Part shown: piece after piece, positions 15,510 through 22,181 of the stretch
How the letters are laid out: the number at the start of each line of letters is the position of its first letter
Position numbering within the stretch: the stretch's first letter is position 1
NCBI GenBank assembly: GCA_002495735.1
Contig: DAGM01000026.1
Coordinates: 42,782-64,962 of the forward strand
Direction of reading: 5' to 3'
Length of the DNA stretch: 22,181 nucleotides
DNA from: Euryarchaeota archaeon UBA54
Lineage (GTDB): Archaea; Thermoplasmatota; Poseidoniia; Poseidoniales; Thalassarchaeaceae
Made by a program: the position numbers and the translations under genes
The notes under the pieces: model-generated
The model's input: the letters and a program-made list of their open reading frames with translations, nothing else
Databases searched by the model: none
What the model was told of the DNA's origin: nothing

Positions 15510-17014
15510 TGGAACCAGACAAGTGTTGCGAATCGGGCTGCATCCCATGCGAGCGCGATTCTGATGGGCAAGAGCCTCTCGATCTATGCAACTATATCGA
15601 TGGAGAGTTCGTGTGCCACACGGGTGACGAATGGATGAATGTCCTCGAACCTGCCACTGGCCACCGCTTCGCGAGAGTGCCGCTGTCTAGAGAAGTGGAT
15701 GTCGGCGATGCCGTGCTCGCCGCGCGGCGGGCACAGCCGGCCTGGGGTGCTCTAAGCCACTCAGAACGGGCTGATTGGCTGGACTGTATCGCCGATGCTC
15801 TTGAGGCGCGCTATGAAGAGATAGCAGCGCTCGAGAGCCGTGACACCGGCAAGCCAATCTCGCTGGCTCGAGACGTTGATGCGCAGCGCTCGGTGTCGAA
15901 CTTTCGGTTCTTCGCAGGAATCCTGCGCGAGCAGGAGCAGGAGGTCTTTGAGATGTCTAGTGCGACCAATTATGTAGTCAACAAGCCGGTTGGCGTCGGC
16001 GCTCTCATCACCCCTTGGAATCTGCCTCTCTACCTACTCTCGTGGAAGGTCGCTCCGGCAATCGGGATGGGCAACACGGTAGTATGCAAGCCCAGTGAGT
16101 TGACTCCGATGACCGCAGACCTGCTGATGCGAGTCATCGACGAAGTCGACCTGCCGGCTGGTGTGGTCAATCTGGTGCACGGAGACGGAGTCGGAGCAGG
16201 AGCTCCACTGGTGGCCCATTCAGATGTCGACCTCGTATCATTCACCGGCGGTACTGCAACAGGCGAGAAGGTGGCGGCATCGGCCGCTCCTGTATTCAAG
16301 AAACTCAGCCTCGAACTCGGCGGTAAGAACGCGAGCATAGTTTTCGCCGACTGTGACATGGACGCGACTGTAGCCGGAGTAGTGCGCGCTGGCTTCCTCA
16401 ATCAGGGCCAGGTCTGCCTGTGCGGCTCTAGAATCCTAGTTGAGGACTCAATCTACGGAGAGTTCCGCGACCGCTTCGTAGATGCCGTCGAGGCGATGCG
16501 AGTTGGTGATCCCTCAGAAGAGGCCACTGACCTAGGGGCATTGATTTCGGGGCATCACCTCGAAAAGGTACAGAGCTACGTCGAGTTGGCCAAGCAAGAA
16601 GGAGGCAGTCTACTCACCGGAGGAATGCCGTGCATGCCCGCAGAATTTGAGCATGGCAACTGGATGGCCCCCACAGTCATCGAGGGGCTGAGTCCAAACT
16701 CGAGATGTTCGACCGAGGAGATCTTCGGGCCCGTGGTCACGCTCCACCCGTTCAGCAGTGAAGAGGAGGCTGTGGCCATCGCCAACAACACCCGCTACGG
16801 ACTCGCCGGAAGCGTATGGACGGGCGATCTCGAGAAGGGCAAGCGGGTCTCCGAGGCCATCGATACCGGAATGGTATGGGTCAACACCTGGCTGCACAGG
16901 GACCTGCGAGTCCCGTTCGGTGGCGTCAAGGACAGCGGAGTGGGCCGAGAGGGTGGCAAGTGGAGTTTGGACTTCTTCTCAGAGGCCATGAACGTCTGTG
17001 TCAAGCACGACTAA
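15509..17014 (+). CDS. Aldehyde dehydrogenase, ALDH8 / 2-aminomuconate-semialdehyde dehydrogenase-like, with CCxSGCxxC N-terminus
   Basis: A 501-residue NAD(P)-dependent ALDH. Catalytic elements are TPWN (N171), KPSE (194-197), FTGGTATGEK (245-254), SLELGG (E269), GQVCLCGSR with nucleophile C303, and EEIFGP (403-408). GQVCLCGSRI, LGALISxxHLEKVxSYV and the WxNxWL...LPFGG-type segment near the C-terminus resemble human ALDH8A1, which oxidises 2-aminomuconate 6-semialdehyde in kynurenine breakdown; related bacterial enzymes act on 2-hydroxymuconate semialdehyde. The first 20 residues are unusual: DKCCESGCIPCERD has the spacing of the short Oxidored-like (OXLD1-type) Cys motif. The usual ALDH core begins near residue 24. 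It overlaps the preceding stop (TAATG) and lies 43 nt before KAS III. The enzyme class is firm; exact semialdehyde likely but unproven. Confidence 0.92.
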   Translation: MEPDKCCESGCIPCERDSDGQEPLDLCNYIDGEFVCHTGDEWMNVLEPATGHRFARVPLSREVDVGDAVLAARRAQPAWGALSHSERADWLDCIADALEARYEEIAALESRDTGKPISLARDVDAQRSVSNFRFFAGILREQEQEVFEMSSATNYVVNKPVGVGALITPWNLPLYLLSWKVAPAIGMGNTVVCKPSELTPMTADLLMRVIDEVDLPAGVVNLVHGDGVGAGAPLVAHSDVDLVSFTGGTATGEKVAASAAPVFKKLSLELGGKNASIVFADCDMDATVAGVVRAGFLNQGQVCLCGSRILVEDSIYGEFRDRFVDAVEAMRVGDPSEEATDLGALISGHHLEKVQSYVELAKQEGGSLLTGGMPCMPAEFEHGNWMAPTVIEGLSPNSRCSTEEIFGPVVTLHPFSSEEEAVAIANNTRYGLAGSVWTGDLEKGKRVSEAIDTGMVWVNTWLHRDLRVPFGGVKDSGVGREGGKWSLDFFSEAMNVCVKHD

Positions 17015-17057
17015 TGCAGCAACAGTGAAAGTCCTCTCTTGGGCGATGCGGAGCAAT

Positions 17058-18038
17058 ATGGCGCCAGTGGGCATCACAGGATTGGGCACATACGTCCCAC
17101 CCGATGTCATGACCAACGACGACTGGGCCGAGATAGTTGATACAAGTGACGAGTGGATAACCACCAAGACCGGGATTAAGGAGCGCAGAATAGCCGCTGA
17201 CGATGTCTGCACGAGTGATCTTGCCGTCATCGCCTGCCAACAGGCAATGGACGAAGCGGGCATCGAACCCGATGATGTGGACATGCTCATCCTCGCCACC
17301 TCCTCACCCGATGTCCCACTCTCCTCCACCGCCGGGATTACTCAACACAAGCTAGGCTGCACCAAGGCCGCTGCCTTCGACATCAACGCGGTGTGCGCCG
17401 GCTGGGTCCACGCCCTAGACATCGGGGCGCGCTTCGCCGGCACCCCGGGATACGACAACGTGCTGGTCGTGGGTGCCGAGGTCTACAGCCGCATTCTCAA
17501 CTGGGAGGATCGCACCACGTGCGTCCTCTTCGGCGACGGCGCCGGGGCGGCCGTCATCCAGGAAGTAGACGAGGGCAGGGGTCTACTTGGAAGCTGGATG
17601 ATGTCCGACGGCGCCGGAGCCGGGGTTATTGAGATCCCGGCGGGCGGGGTCAAGAAACCGATTCCGTCTCCGGGCTTCAAAGACGGGGAGCAGTACTTCC
17701 ACATGGACGGGCCAGCGGTCTGGGACTTCGCGACCGAGGCATTTCCCCAAGCGGTCAGGGCCGTTCTAGAGAGAACCGGACATTCGATAGAAGACGTCGC
17801 CATGATAATTCCTCATCAGGCCAACCTGAACATCATCAAAGCGGGTATGGACAAGCTCGGGCTGCCGATGGAGAAGACGTTTACCAACCTGCACAAGTAC
17901 GGCAACACCGCTGGCGCTAGCGTGCCCATCGCATTGCACGAGGCGCGTGATGAGGGACTGATAGAATCGGGCGACCTCGTGGTCACCGTAGCCTTCGGTG
18001 GCGGCCTTGCTTGGGGTGCTAACGCCATTATTCTCTGA
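17058..18038 (+). CDS. fabH: 3-oxoacyl-ACP synthase III (KAS III / FabH-like)
   Basis: A 326-residue thiolase-fold condensing enzyme. Counted from ATG 17058, the catalytic triad is complete: C113 in NAVCAGW, H253 in IPHQANLNI and N283 in KYGNTAGAS. GITGLGTYVPPDVMTN at the start, TGIKERRIA, and FGDGAGAAVI are standard FabH segments. FabH condenses an acyl-CoA starter with malonyl-ACP. Relatives such as PqsD and other starter-unit enzymes use malonyl donors with aromatic acyl groups. Archaeal HMG-CoA synthase belongs to the same superfamily but looks less similar than FabH. In-frame starts exist at 16998 and 17046; ATG 17058 has GGAG four bases upstream and the usual N-terminus. The 43-nt gap after ALDH makes operon membership likely but not certain. 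Role in this archaeon unknown. Confidence 0.88.
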   Translation: MAPVGITGLGTYVPPDVMTNDDWAEIVDTSDEWITTKTGIKERRIAADDVCTSDLAVIACQQAMDEAGIEPDDVDMLILATSSPDVPLSSTAGITQHKLGCTKAAAFDINAVCAGWVHALDIGARFAGTPGYDNVLVVGAEVYSRILNWEDRTTCVLFGDGAGAAVIQEVDEGRGLLGSWMMSDGAGAGVIEIPAGGVKKPIPSPGFKDGEQYFHMDGPAVWDFATEAFPQAVRAVLERTGHSIEDVAMIIPHQANLNIIKAGMDKLGLPMEKTFTNLHKYGNTAGASVPIALHEARDEGLIESGDLVVTVAFGGGLAWGANAIIL

Positions 18039-18068
18039 TAGTTGCCGAGGGCAAGATAATTCGCTGAT

Positions 18069-18081
18069 GCGCCTTCGGTGC
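18069..18081 (+). repeat. Short hairpin before the Asp-box lipoprotein gene
   Basis: GCGCC and GGTGC (one G-T pair) flank a TTC loop, 31-43 nt after the KAS III stop and 4 nt before ATG 18086. It is weaker than the hairpins at the MFS and formyltransferase genes but sits in an equivalent place. Confidence 0.25.
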
Positions 18082-18085
18082 GAAC

Positions 18086-19567
18086 ATGCGAGTGAAGGTT
18101 CTGCTAGTCGGGATTCTGATGCTGTCGGCATCACTCGCTGGTTGCTTCAAGGATGATGCTCCCCCTCCACCTCCTCCTGAACCGACTCTACCGGACGGGG
18201 TCTTCATCACCGGGCCGGACGGCGAGAGCCTCTCACTGGACCTCTACCAACCGCTGAACCTCAATTTCGTGTTCAGCAACGTCGGCGAGGATGGGGCCGA
18301 GCCCAGCATCGGCGTCACGTCGAGTGGTTGCATTTTCTTCATCGCTTTTGAGAAGGTCATGCGTTCTTGTGACCACGGAGAATCCTGGGAGGACGTCGCA
18401 GGCCCCATGTGTGCGTTCCAAACCAATGATCCGTGGGGGTGGGTAGATCCGATAACGGACCGAGTATTCAACGTGCAGATGCAGGGCTTGGAGACGTCTT
18501 GGATATGTTATAGCGATGATGATGGGGCAACGTGGGTGGGTAATCCACACGACTCTGGTACGACTCCGATTAATGATCACATCAAACTGGCAACCGGCCC
18601 TTGGACGAGCAGTGGGTATGGAATCGGCGGTCAGTTTACTCAGGCTTACTACGAGACAGCTGTGTACTATTGCTACAACAAACTCGCCGGAATATTCTGC
18701 TTCACCAGTTTTGATGGCGGTGCCACATTTAACACAGGCGGACTAATCTTCGGATTGGCCACAACCAATGGTGGACTCCATGGAGCTATCACTTCTGCAC
18801 CGGATGGCACTGTATACGTCACGCCACGGGTCCAAACGCCCACAGTCATTGTTTCCGATGACAATGGTTTGAGTTGGTTTGATCGAACCATGGGTGAGGA
18901 CGTAGGGACACCCAATCCTCGTAAGAATTCGGAGGTTGCGACCGACACTGAATCCAATGCATATCACATCTGGACGGGGGCAGACGAAGGCATCTACATG
19001 TCGAGAAGTACTAATTCAGGAGAAACTTGGGAACAGACTAGTATTCGAATCAGTCCGAACGCGGTTATCTCGACAGTATTCCCTCAGGTTGATGCAGGTG
19101 ACCCAGGAAGGATTGCGGTTACTTACCTTGGGAGTGAGAACGCGAGTGAATTGAACCAATCAGACATCGACGGGGAGCCGTGGGACGGCAATGCGCACTA
19201 CGCGTCCGCCAATGTCAGCTACTACCTGTACATCACCTACAGTCTCAACGCACTTGACCCTGAGCCGGTGTTCCACACCGTCAGGGTCTCTCCTGACCCG
19301 GTCCAGGTGGGGAGCATATGCCTGAACAGCGGCGACTGCCGAGACATTGGGGGCTCGAACCGCAACTTGCTGGACTTCAACGACCTACATATTGATCTCG
19401 AGGGGCGGGTGTATGTGGCCTTCGCCGACGGCTGCACAGGTTCGTGCGCCACCGGCAACAACTCCACTCCGGAGGATTCCCGAACTAGACTGGGGTCAGT
19501 CTACTTCCTCGGTAGTGGGCCCAGTCTGTTTGAGTCAGTCGGGGATCTCGCAGAATTCGAGGAGTGA
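18086..19567 (+). CDS. Lipoprotein with Asp-box (sialidase/BNR-like) beta-propeller
   Basis: A 493-residue exported protein. Residues 1-20 form a lipoprotein signal (RVKVLLVGILMLSASLAGC) with lipobox LAGC and C20 as the lipid site, followed by an acidic/proline linker. Five Asp-box motifs (S-x-D-x-G-x-x-W) are visible: SCDHGESW 94-101, SDDDGATW 143-150, SFDGGATF 208-215, SDDNGLSW 257-264 and STNSGETW 308-315. They define a sialidase-like propeller. The Arg triad and Tyr/Glu of true sialidases cannot be assigned confidently, so it may be a glycan-binding or structural propeller. Several Cys pairs (for example CLNSGDC and CTGSC near the C-terminus) suggest disulfides outside the cell. The middle of the gene (about 18.45-19.15 kb) looks more AT-rich than its flanks. 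It may belong with the downstream symporter as a capture-and-uptake pair. Confidence 0.8.
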   Translation: MRVKVLLVGILMLSASLAGCFKDDAPPPPPPEPTLPDGVFITGPDGESLSLDLYQPLNLNFVFSNVGEDGAEPSIGVTSSGCIFFIAFEKVMRSCDHGESWEDVAGPMCAFQTNDPWGWVDPITDRVFNVQMQGLETSWICYSDDDGATWVGNPHDSGTTPINDHIKLATGPWTSSGYGIGGQFTQAYYETAVYYCYNKLAGIFCFTSFDGGATFNTGGLIFGLATTNGGLHGAITSAPDGTVYVTPRVQTPTVIVSDDNGLSWFDRTMGEDVGTPNPRKNSEVATDTESNAYHIWTGADEGIYMSRSTNSGETWEQTSIRISPNAVISTVFPQVDAGDPGRIAVTYLGSENASELNQSDIDGEPWDGNAHYASANVSYYLYITYSLNALDPEPVFHTVRVSPDPVQVGSICLNSGDCRDIGGSNRNLLDFNDLHIDLEGRVYVAFADGCTGSCATGNNSTPEDSRTRLGSVYFLGSGPSLFESVGDLAEFEE

Positions 19568-19646
19568 GACGAGCGTACTGGTTACTCTCAAACGCACTCT
19601 CCAACACACAAAAATCACCATAGTCCTCTGCTTCCCGTAGAGGTCC
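19568..19646 (+). other. Intergenic gap before the symporter
   Basis: These 79 bases contain an A-rich patch (CACACAAAAATCACC) around 19606-19620 that might act as a weak promoter element. GAGGT lies only two bases before ATG 19647, too close for an ideal ribosome-binding site. I see no clear TATA box or terminator. Confidence 0.3.
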
Positions 19647-21299
19647 ATGTCCTCAGCCTGGATTGCTGTAACTGTCTATGTAATTGCAATGATATTGTTC
19701 GCAATCTGGGCTCGTCGTGATGTTGGGAGGGAAGACGAGTCGTACTATCTCGCTGGACGGGGACTTTCTGGACCTCTGCTGCTAGTTACTATGGCGGCCA
19801 CAAACTTCAGCGCCTTCACGGTTTACGGATCGAGCGGTGCGGCTTACAGGATTGGACTATCATTCCTGCCAATCATGGCATTCGGAACCGGTTTCATGGC
19901 AGTCTCCATGTATGTACTAGGAAGAAAGGTCCGCAGTCGTTCAATTCAGCATAACGCAATGACAGCACCTGAGATGATAAGAGGTCAGACGGGATCTCGT
20001 GAAGCCCAAATTACAATGGCAACAGTCCTGATACTTGCCACCATTCCATACCTTGCGCTACAGCCAAGAGCGGCTGGCATCGTTGTATCTGCGCTCTTCG
20101 GAGTGCCGGATTGGGTAGGTGCAGTTTTGGTTACTGGCTTGGTTGTAACCTACACTCTGACTGGGGGACTCAAGGCTGTAGTAAGGACTGACGTTGTTCA
20201 GGGCGCCATAGCCTTGGCACTATTGTGGCTAGGCTTGGCAATGGTCGTGAGCGATGCTGGGGGCTTGAGTTCAGCAATGAGTAGCCTCGCAGCATCCGAG
20301 CCGGGACTACTGGGAAGAGAAGGGAACTATACTCTATTGATATGGGTAAGCACGCTATTGCTCTGGCTTTTTGCGGATCCGATGTTCCCCCAACTTTACC
20401 AGAGACTGTGCGCCGCAGAAAACGACCAATCGATTGGTCGAATGGCCACACTTTACCCGGCCGTGGCTTGGCTTGCATTCTTACCACCAATTCTGATTGG
20501 TGCGCTCGGACATCTGAGCTATCCGGACCTTGACAAAGCTGGCTCGGATAACATTCTGCCCAACCTTATTGTTGATGTAGGGGGAGAGTGGTTAGGAGGT
20601 CTCGTACTGGTTGCTGGATTGGCCGCACTTATGTCCACAATGGACTCTCAACTTCTGGCAACTGGATCTTTGGTGACTAGAGACTTGATTTCAAGTGACA
20701 ATCGTAGACCGGGTCAGCGAGAGGGAGTAATAATCGCCCTAGCAATCCTAGGATTGGTGCTTTCACTTTGGTCCGATCTGTCCATACTGAATCTTGGGCT
20801 ACTTGCATTCTCCATGTATGCAGTTATGTTTCCGGCGGTATTCATTGCTGCCCATTTTGACGGCTTAGATGGGCGTTCGATTATCGCATCGATTGTCGCG
20901 GGCGAGGCGGTTGTCCTCCTAGCTGTATTCTCGCCTGAATCATTTGATGGCTGGTGGATTTCTCCCGTAGGTCCTGCGATGCCAACTGCAGTAATTCCTT
21001 CATTGGCCGCAGCACTGGCTGCTCTCTTGATTGTCCAGACTGCATGCTCCCCTGATTCTGCAAGTAGAGTCTTTAGTGACATTCGTATTGAGAGGGCGTC
21101 GGTGATGCCTGTGTTGGGTCTTTTCACTATCTTTGCCCTGGCCCAGGATTTCTGGTGGTGGGCAGATAACAAGCCAAGTCACCTAGGTCTTCCAATCTGG
21201 GTCTGGTGGGCGGCTGTCCTATCTCTTGCTCAGACAGTAATTATGGCCATATGGGTCAAAAGAGATGTTTCTGGAGACGACTTGTCACGCATTCATTGA
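19647..21299 (+). CDS. Sodium:solute symporter (SSS family)
   Basis: A 550-residue permease with about thirteen hydrophobic helices, typical of the SSS family, which drives uptake of sugars, amino acids, nucleosides, urea or organic acids with Na+. Family signatures include SYYLAGRGLSGPLLLVTMAATNFSAFT in the first helices (about 32-58), the conserved TGGLKAVVRTDVVQ (172-185), and GLAALMSTMDSQLLATGS (about 324-341), where S330/T331 should line the Na2 sodium site. Substrate is not predictable from sequence. The gene is less GC-rich than the operon upstream. It follows the Asp-box lipoprotein by 79 nt and converges on the TSP3-repeat gene with a 21-nt gap. The N-terminus starts directly at helix 1, supporting ATG 19647. 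Confidence 0.92.
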   Translation: MSSAWIAVTVYVIAMILFAIWARRDVGREDESYYLAGRGLSGPLLLVTMAATNFSAFTVYGSSGAAYRIGLSFLPIMAFGTGFMAVSMYVLGRKVRSRSIQHNAMTAPEMIRGQTGSREAQITMATVLILATIPYLALQPRAAGIVVSALFGVPDWVGAVLVTGLVVTYTLTGGLKAVVRTDVVQGAIALALLWLGLAMVVSDAGGLSSAMSSLAASEPGLLGREGNYTLLIWVSTLLLWLFADPMFPQLYQRLCAAENDQSIGRMATLYPAVAWLAFLPPILIGALGHLSYPDLDKAGSDNILPNLIVDVGGEWLGGLVLVAGLAALMSTMDSQLLATGSLVTRDLISSDNRRPGQREGVIIALAILGLVLSLWSDLSILNLGLLAFSMYAVMFPAVFIAAHFDGLDGRSIIASIVAGEAVVLLAVFSPESFDGWWISPVGPAMPTAVIPSLAAALAALLIVQTACSPDSASRVFSDIRIERASVMPVLGLFTIFALAQDFWWWADNKPSHLGLPIWVWWAAVLSLAQTVIMAIWVKRDVSGDDLSRIH

Positions 21300-21320
21300 A
21301 TTCGCTACCTATGATTTGGG

Positions 21321-22181
21321 TTACTCAAGGGGCTCCCACAATCCAGTCGCGACATTGAACGTGACCATACTGCCGTCGGGGTTCTGGGCATATACGGTGC
21401 CCGCATCGTCAACCCACACGAGCTGTCCCTGCTCGTTCATCTTAGCATGAGGAGGGGCAGTGGGGCGACTCAGGTCTGCTTCGAGCTCTTCTAGGAACTG
21501 CCCGGTGTTCATCTCCGGTTCGGGCTCCGGCTCGTAGGCGGGCTGAGCCGGCGTCTCGACACTGCGTGTGTGTTCGGCTGCCTCGGTCACTGTTGCCTCC
21601 TCCTTGCGACGCATAACCATCCACCCGCCAAGACCGAGGACTAGTATCGAACCGAGGATAGCGATGACGAAGCCGTACTTGCCAAACAGGTCCGCCTCAA
21701 GGTGCTTGGATGAGTCACTGGGGAAGGCGTCACCGTTGTCGCCGTAACCATCGCCGTCCTTGTCGTACCACTCGGTTGGGTCTTTCGGAAACATGTCCAC
21801 GCCGTCCAGGAAGCCGTCATCATCAGTGTCCTGGTCTTTGGGATCGGTGCCTGCAGCCGCCTCGTCGGAGTCAGTTAGACCATCGTTGTCGTCGTCTGGA
21901 TCCTCGATGTCGCCAAGTCCGTCGCCATCGTTATCCGAATGCTCCGCGGAGTTCAGTGGCAGTGCGTCGCCATCGTCTGGGAATCCGTCATTGTCGTCGT
22001 CCGCATCCTCCTCGGTGTCCTTACAGCCATCCGCATCGTTGTCTGATCCGGGGCTGCTTGACCATCCCATCAAGCCCAGCGGACACATGTCAGTGCCATC
22101 GTCGACTCCGTCGTTGTCATCATCTGAATCTGCCGTGTCGTGAATCCGGTCGCCGTCACTGTCGAGGAAGCAATCGTCTCC
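21321..22181 (-). CDS. TSP3-repeat Ca-binding surface protein with C-terminal anchor (partial, runs off right edge)
   Basis: The frame stays open to the window edge, so about 286 C-terminal residues are seen and the first Met at 22088 is internal. Outside the cell it has Asp-rich thrombospondin type-3-like repeats (D-x-D-x-D-G-x-x-D units such as DNDGDGLGDIED and DKDGDGYGDNGD) that should bind Ca2+ and form a stiff stalk. A single membrane segment follows (FVIAILGSILVLGLGGWMVM), then RRKEE as a stop-transfer and an acidic, proline-rich cytoplasmic tail. The last 35 residues hold a compact motif: GQLVWVDDAGTVYAQNPDGS and NVATGLWEPLE. Similar TSP3/PKD surface proteins are common in Marine Group II archaea. 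The large outer part is missing, so its ligand or enzymatic domain is unknown. Confidence 0.85.
   Translation of the reverse strand, partial: GDDCFLDSDGDRIHDTADSDDDNDGVDDGTDMCPLGLMGWSSSPGSDNDADGCKDTEEDADDDNDGFPDDGDALPLNSAEHSDNDGDGLGDIEDPDDDNDGLTDSDEAAAGTDPKDQDTDDDGFLDGVDMFPKDPTEWYDKDGDGYGDNGDAFPSDSSKHLEADLFGKYGFVIAILGSILVLGLGGWMVMRRKEEATVTEAAEHTRSVETPAQPAYEPEPEPEMNTGQFLEELEADLSRPTAPPHAKMNEQGQLVWVDDAGTVYAQNPDGSMVTFNVATGLWEPLE

Noticed and set aside
18086..19567. True sialidase enzyme.
   Set aside because: Asp boxes show the propeller fold, but I cannot identify the Arg triad and Tyr/Glu catalytic residues, so enzymatic activity is not claimed.
21760..22143. Plus-strand Ser-rich frame and apparent tandem repeat opposite the right-edge gene.
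   Set aside because: It is the mirror of GAC/GAT-rich codons of the TSP3 repeats on the minus strand; the repetition is at protein level, not a DNA tandem array.

Overview
The window looks like a piece of a euryarchaeal genome from the Thermoplasmatota, most probably a Marine Group II type (Ca. Poseidoniales). The support is a UPF0147 protein, a membrane-anchored LonB protease, an archaeal TrmI-type tRNA methyltransferase, an archaeal/eukaryal AspRS, and large surface proteins with a C-terminal membrane anchor, including one with thrombospondin type-3 repeats. The taxon is inferred from gene content; no rRNA gene is present. I see no tRNA, CRISPR array, insertion sequence or prophage.

Layout. 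The minus-strand block (1-8654) reads right to left. It starts with a large surface protein carrying an N-terminal CPPC thioredoxin-like segment, followed by LonB, a DHA1-type MFS transporter, an Ntn-type isoaspartyl peptidase/asparaginase, UPF0147, and a class-V PLP enzyme cut by the left edge. A divergent intergenic region (8655-8731) separates it from a long plus-strand block (8732-21299). That block opens with TrmI, a GtrA-like membrane protein and AspRS. Six metabolic genes follow, several of them overlapping: a formyltransferase-fold protein, an SDR, a luciferase-like flavin monooxygenase, an asparaginase-II-family protein, an ALDH8-like dehydrogenase and a KAS III. It ends with an Asp-box lipoprotein and a sodium:solute symporter. 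At the right edge a convergent, truncated minus-strand gene encodes a Ca-binding TSP3-repeat surface protein.

The most interesting stretch is 11.5-18.0 kb. The ALDH closely resembles 2-aminomuconate-semialdehyde dehydrogenase (ALDH8A1 type). The SDR resembles, from memory, the one found in flavobacterial kynurenine-pathway clusters, and it lacks the usual YxxxK pair. Together they suggest a catabolic operon acting on tryptophan/kynurenine or a related amino-aromatic compound. The formyltransferase, flavin monooxygenase and asparaginase-II-like protein (with a changed zinc-ligand position) are not standard members of that pathway, so the operon may be an undescribed variant. No ring-cleaving dioxygenase or decarboxylase is in view, so substrate and direction are inference.

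Genes are tightly packed. No gene-free gap exceeds about 80 bases. Several gaps hold a small hairpin, and in four of them a C-tract/G-tract pair lies right at the start codon of the next gene.
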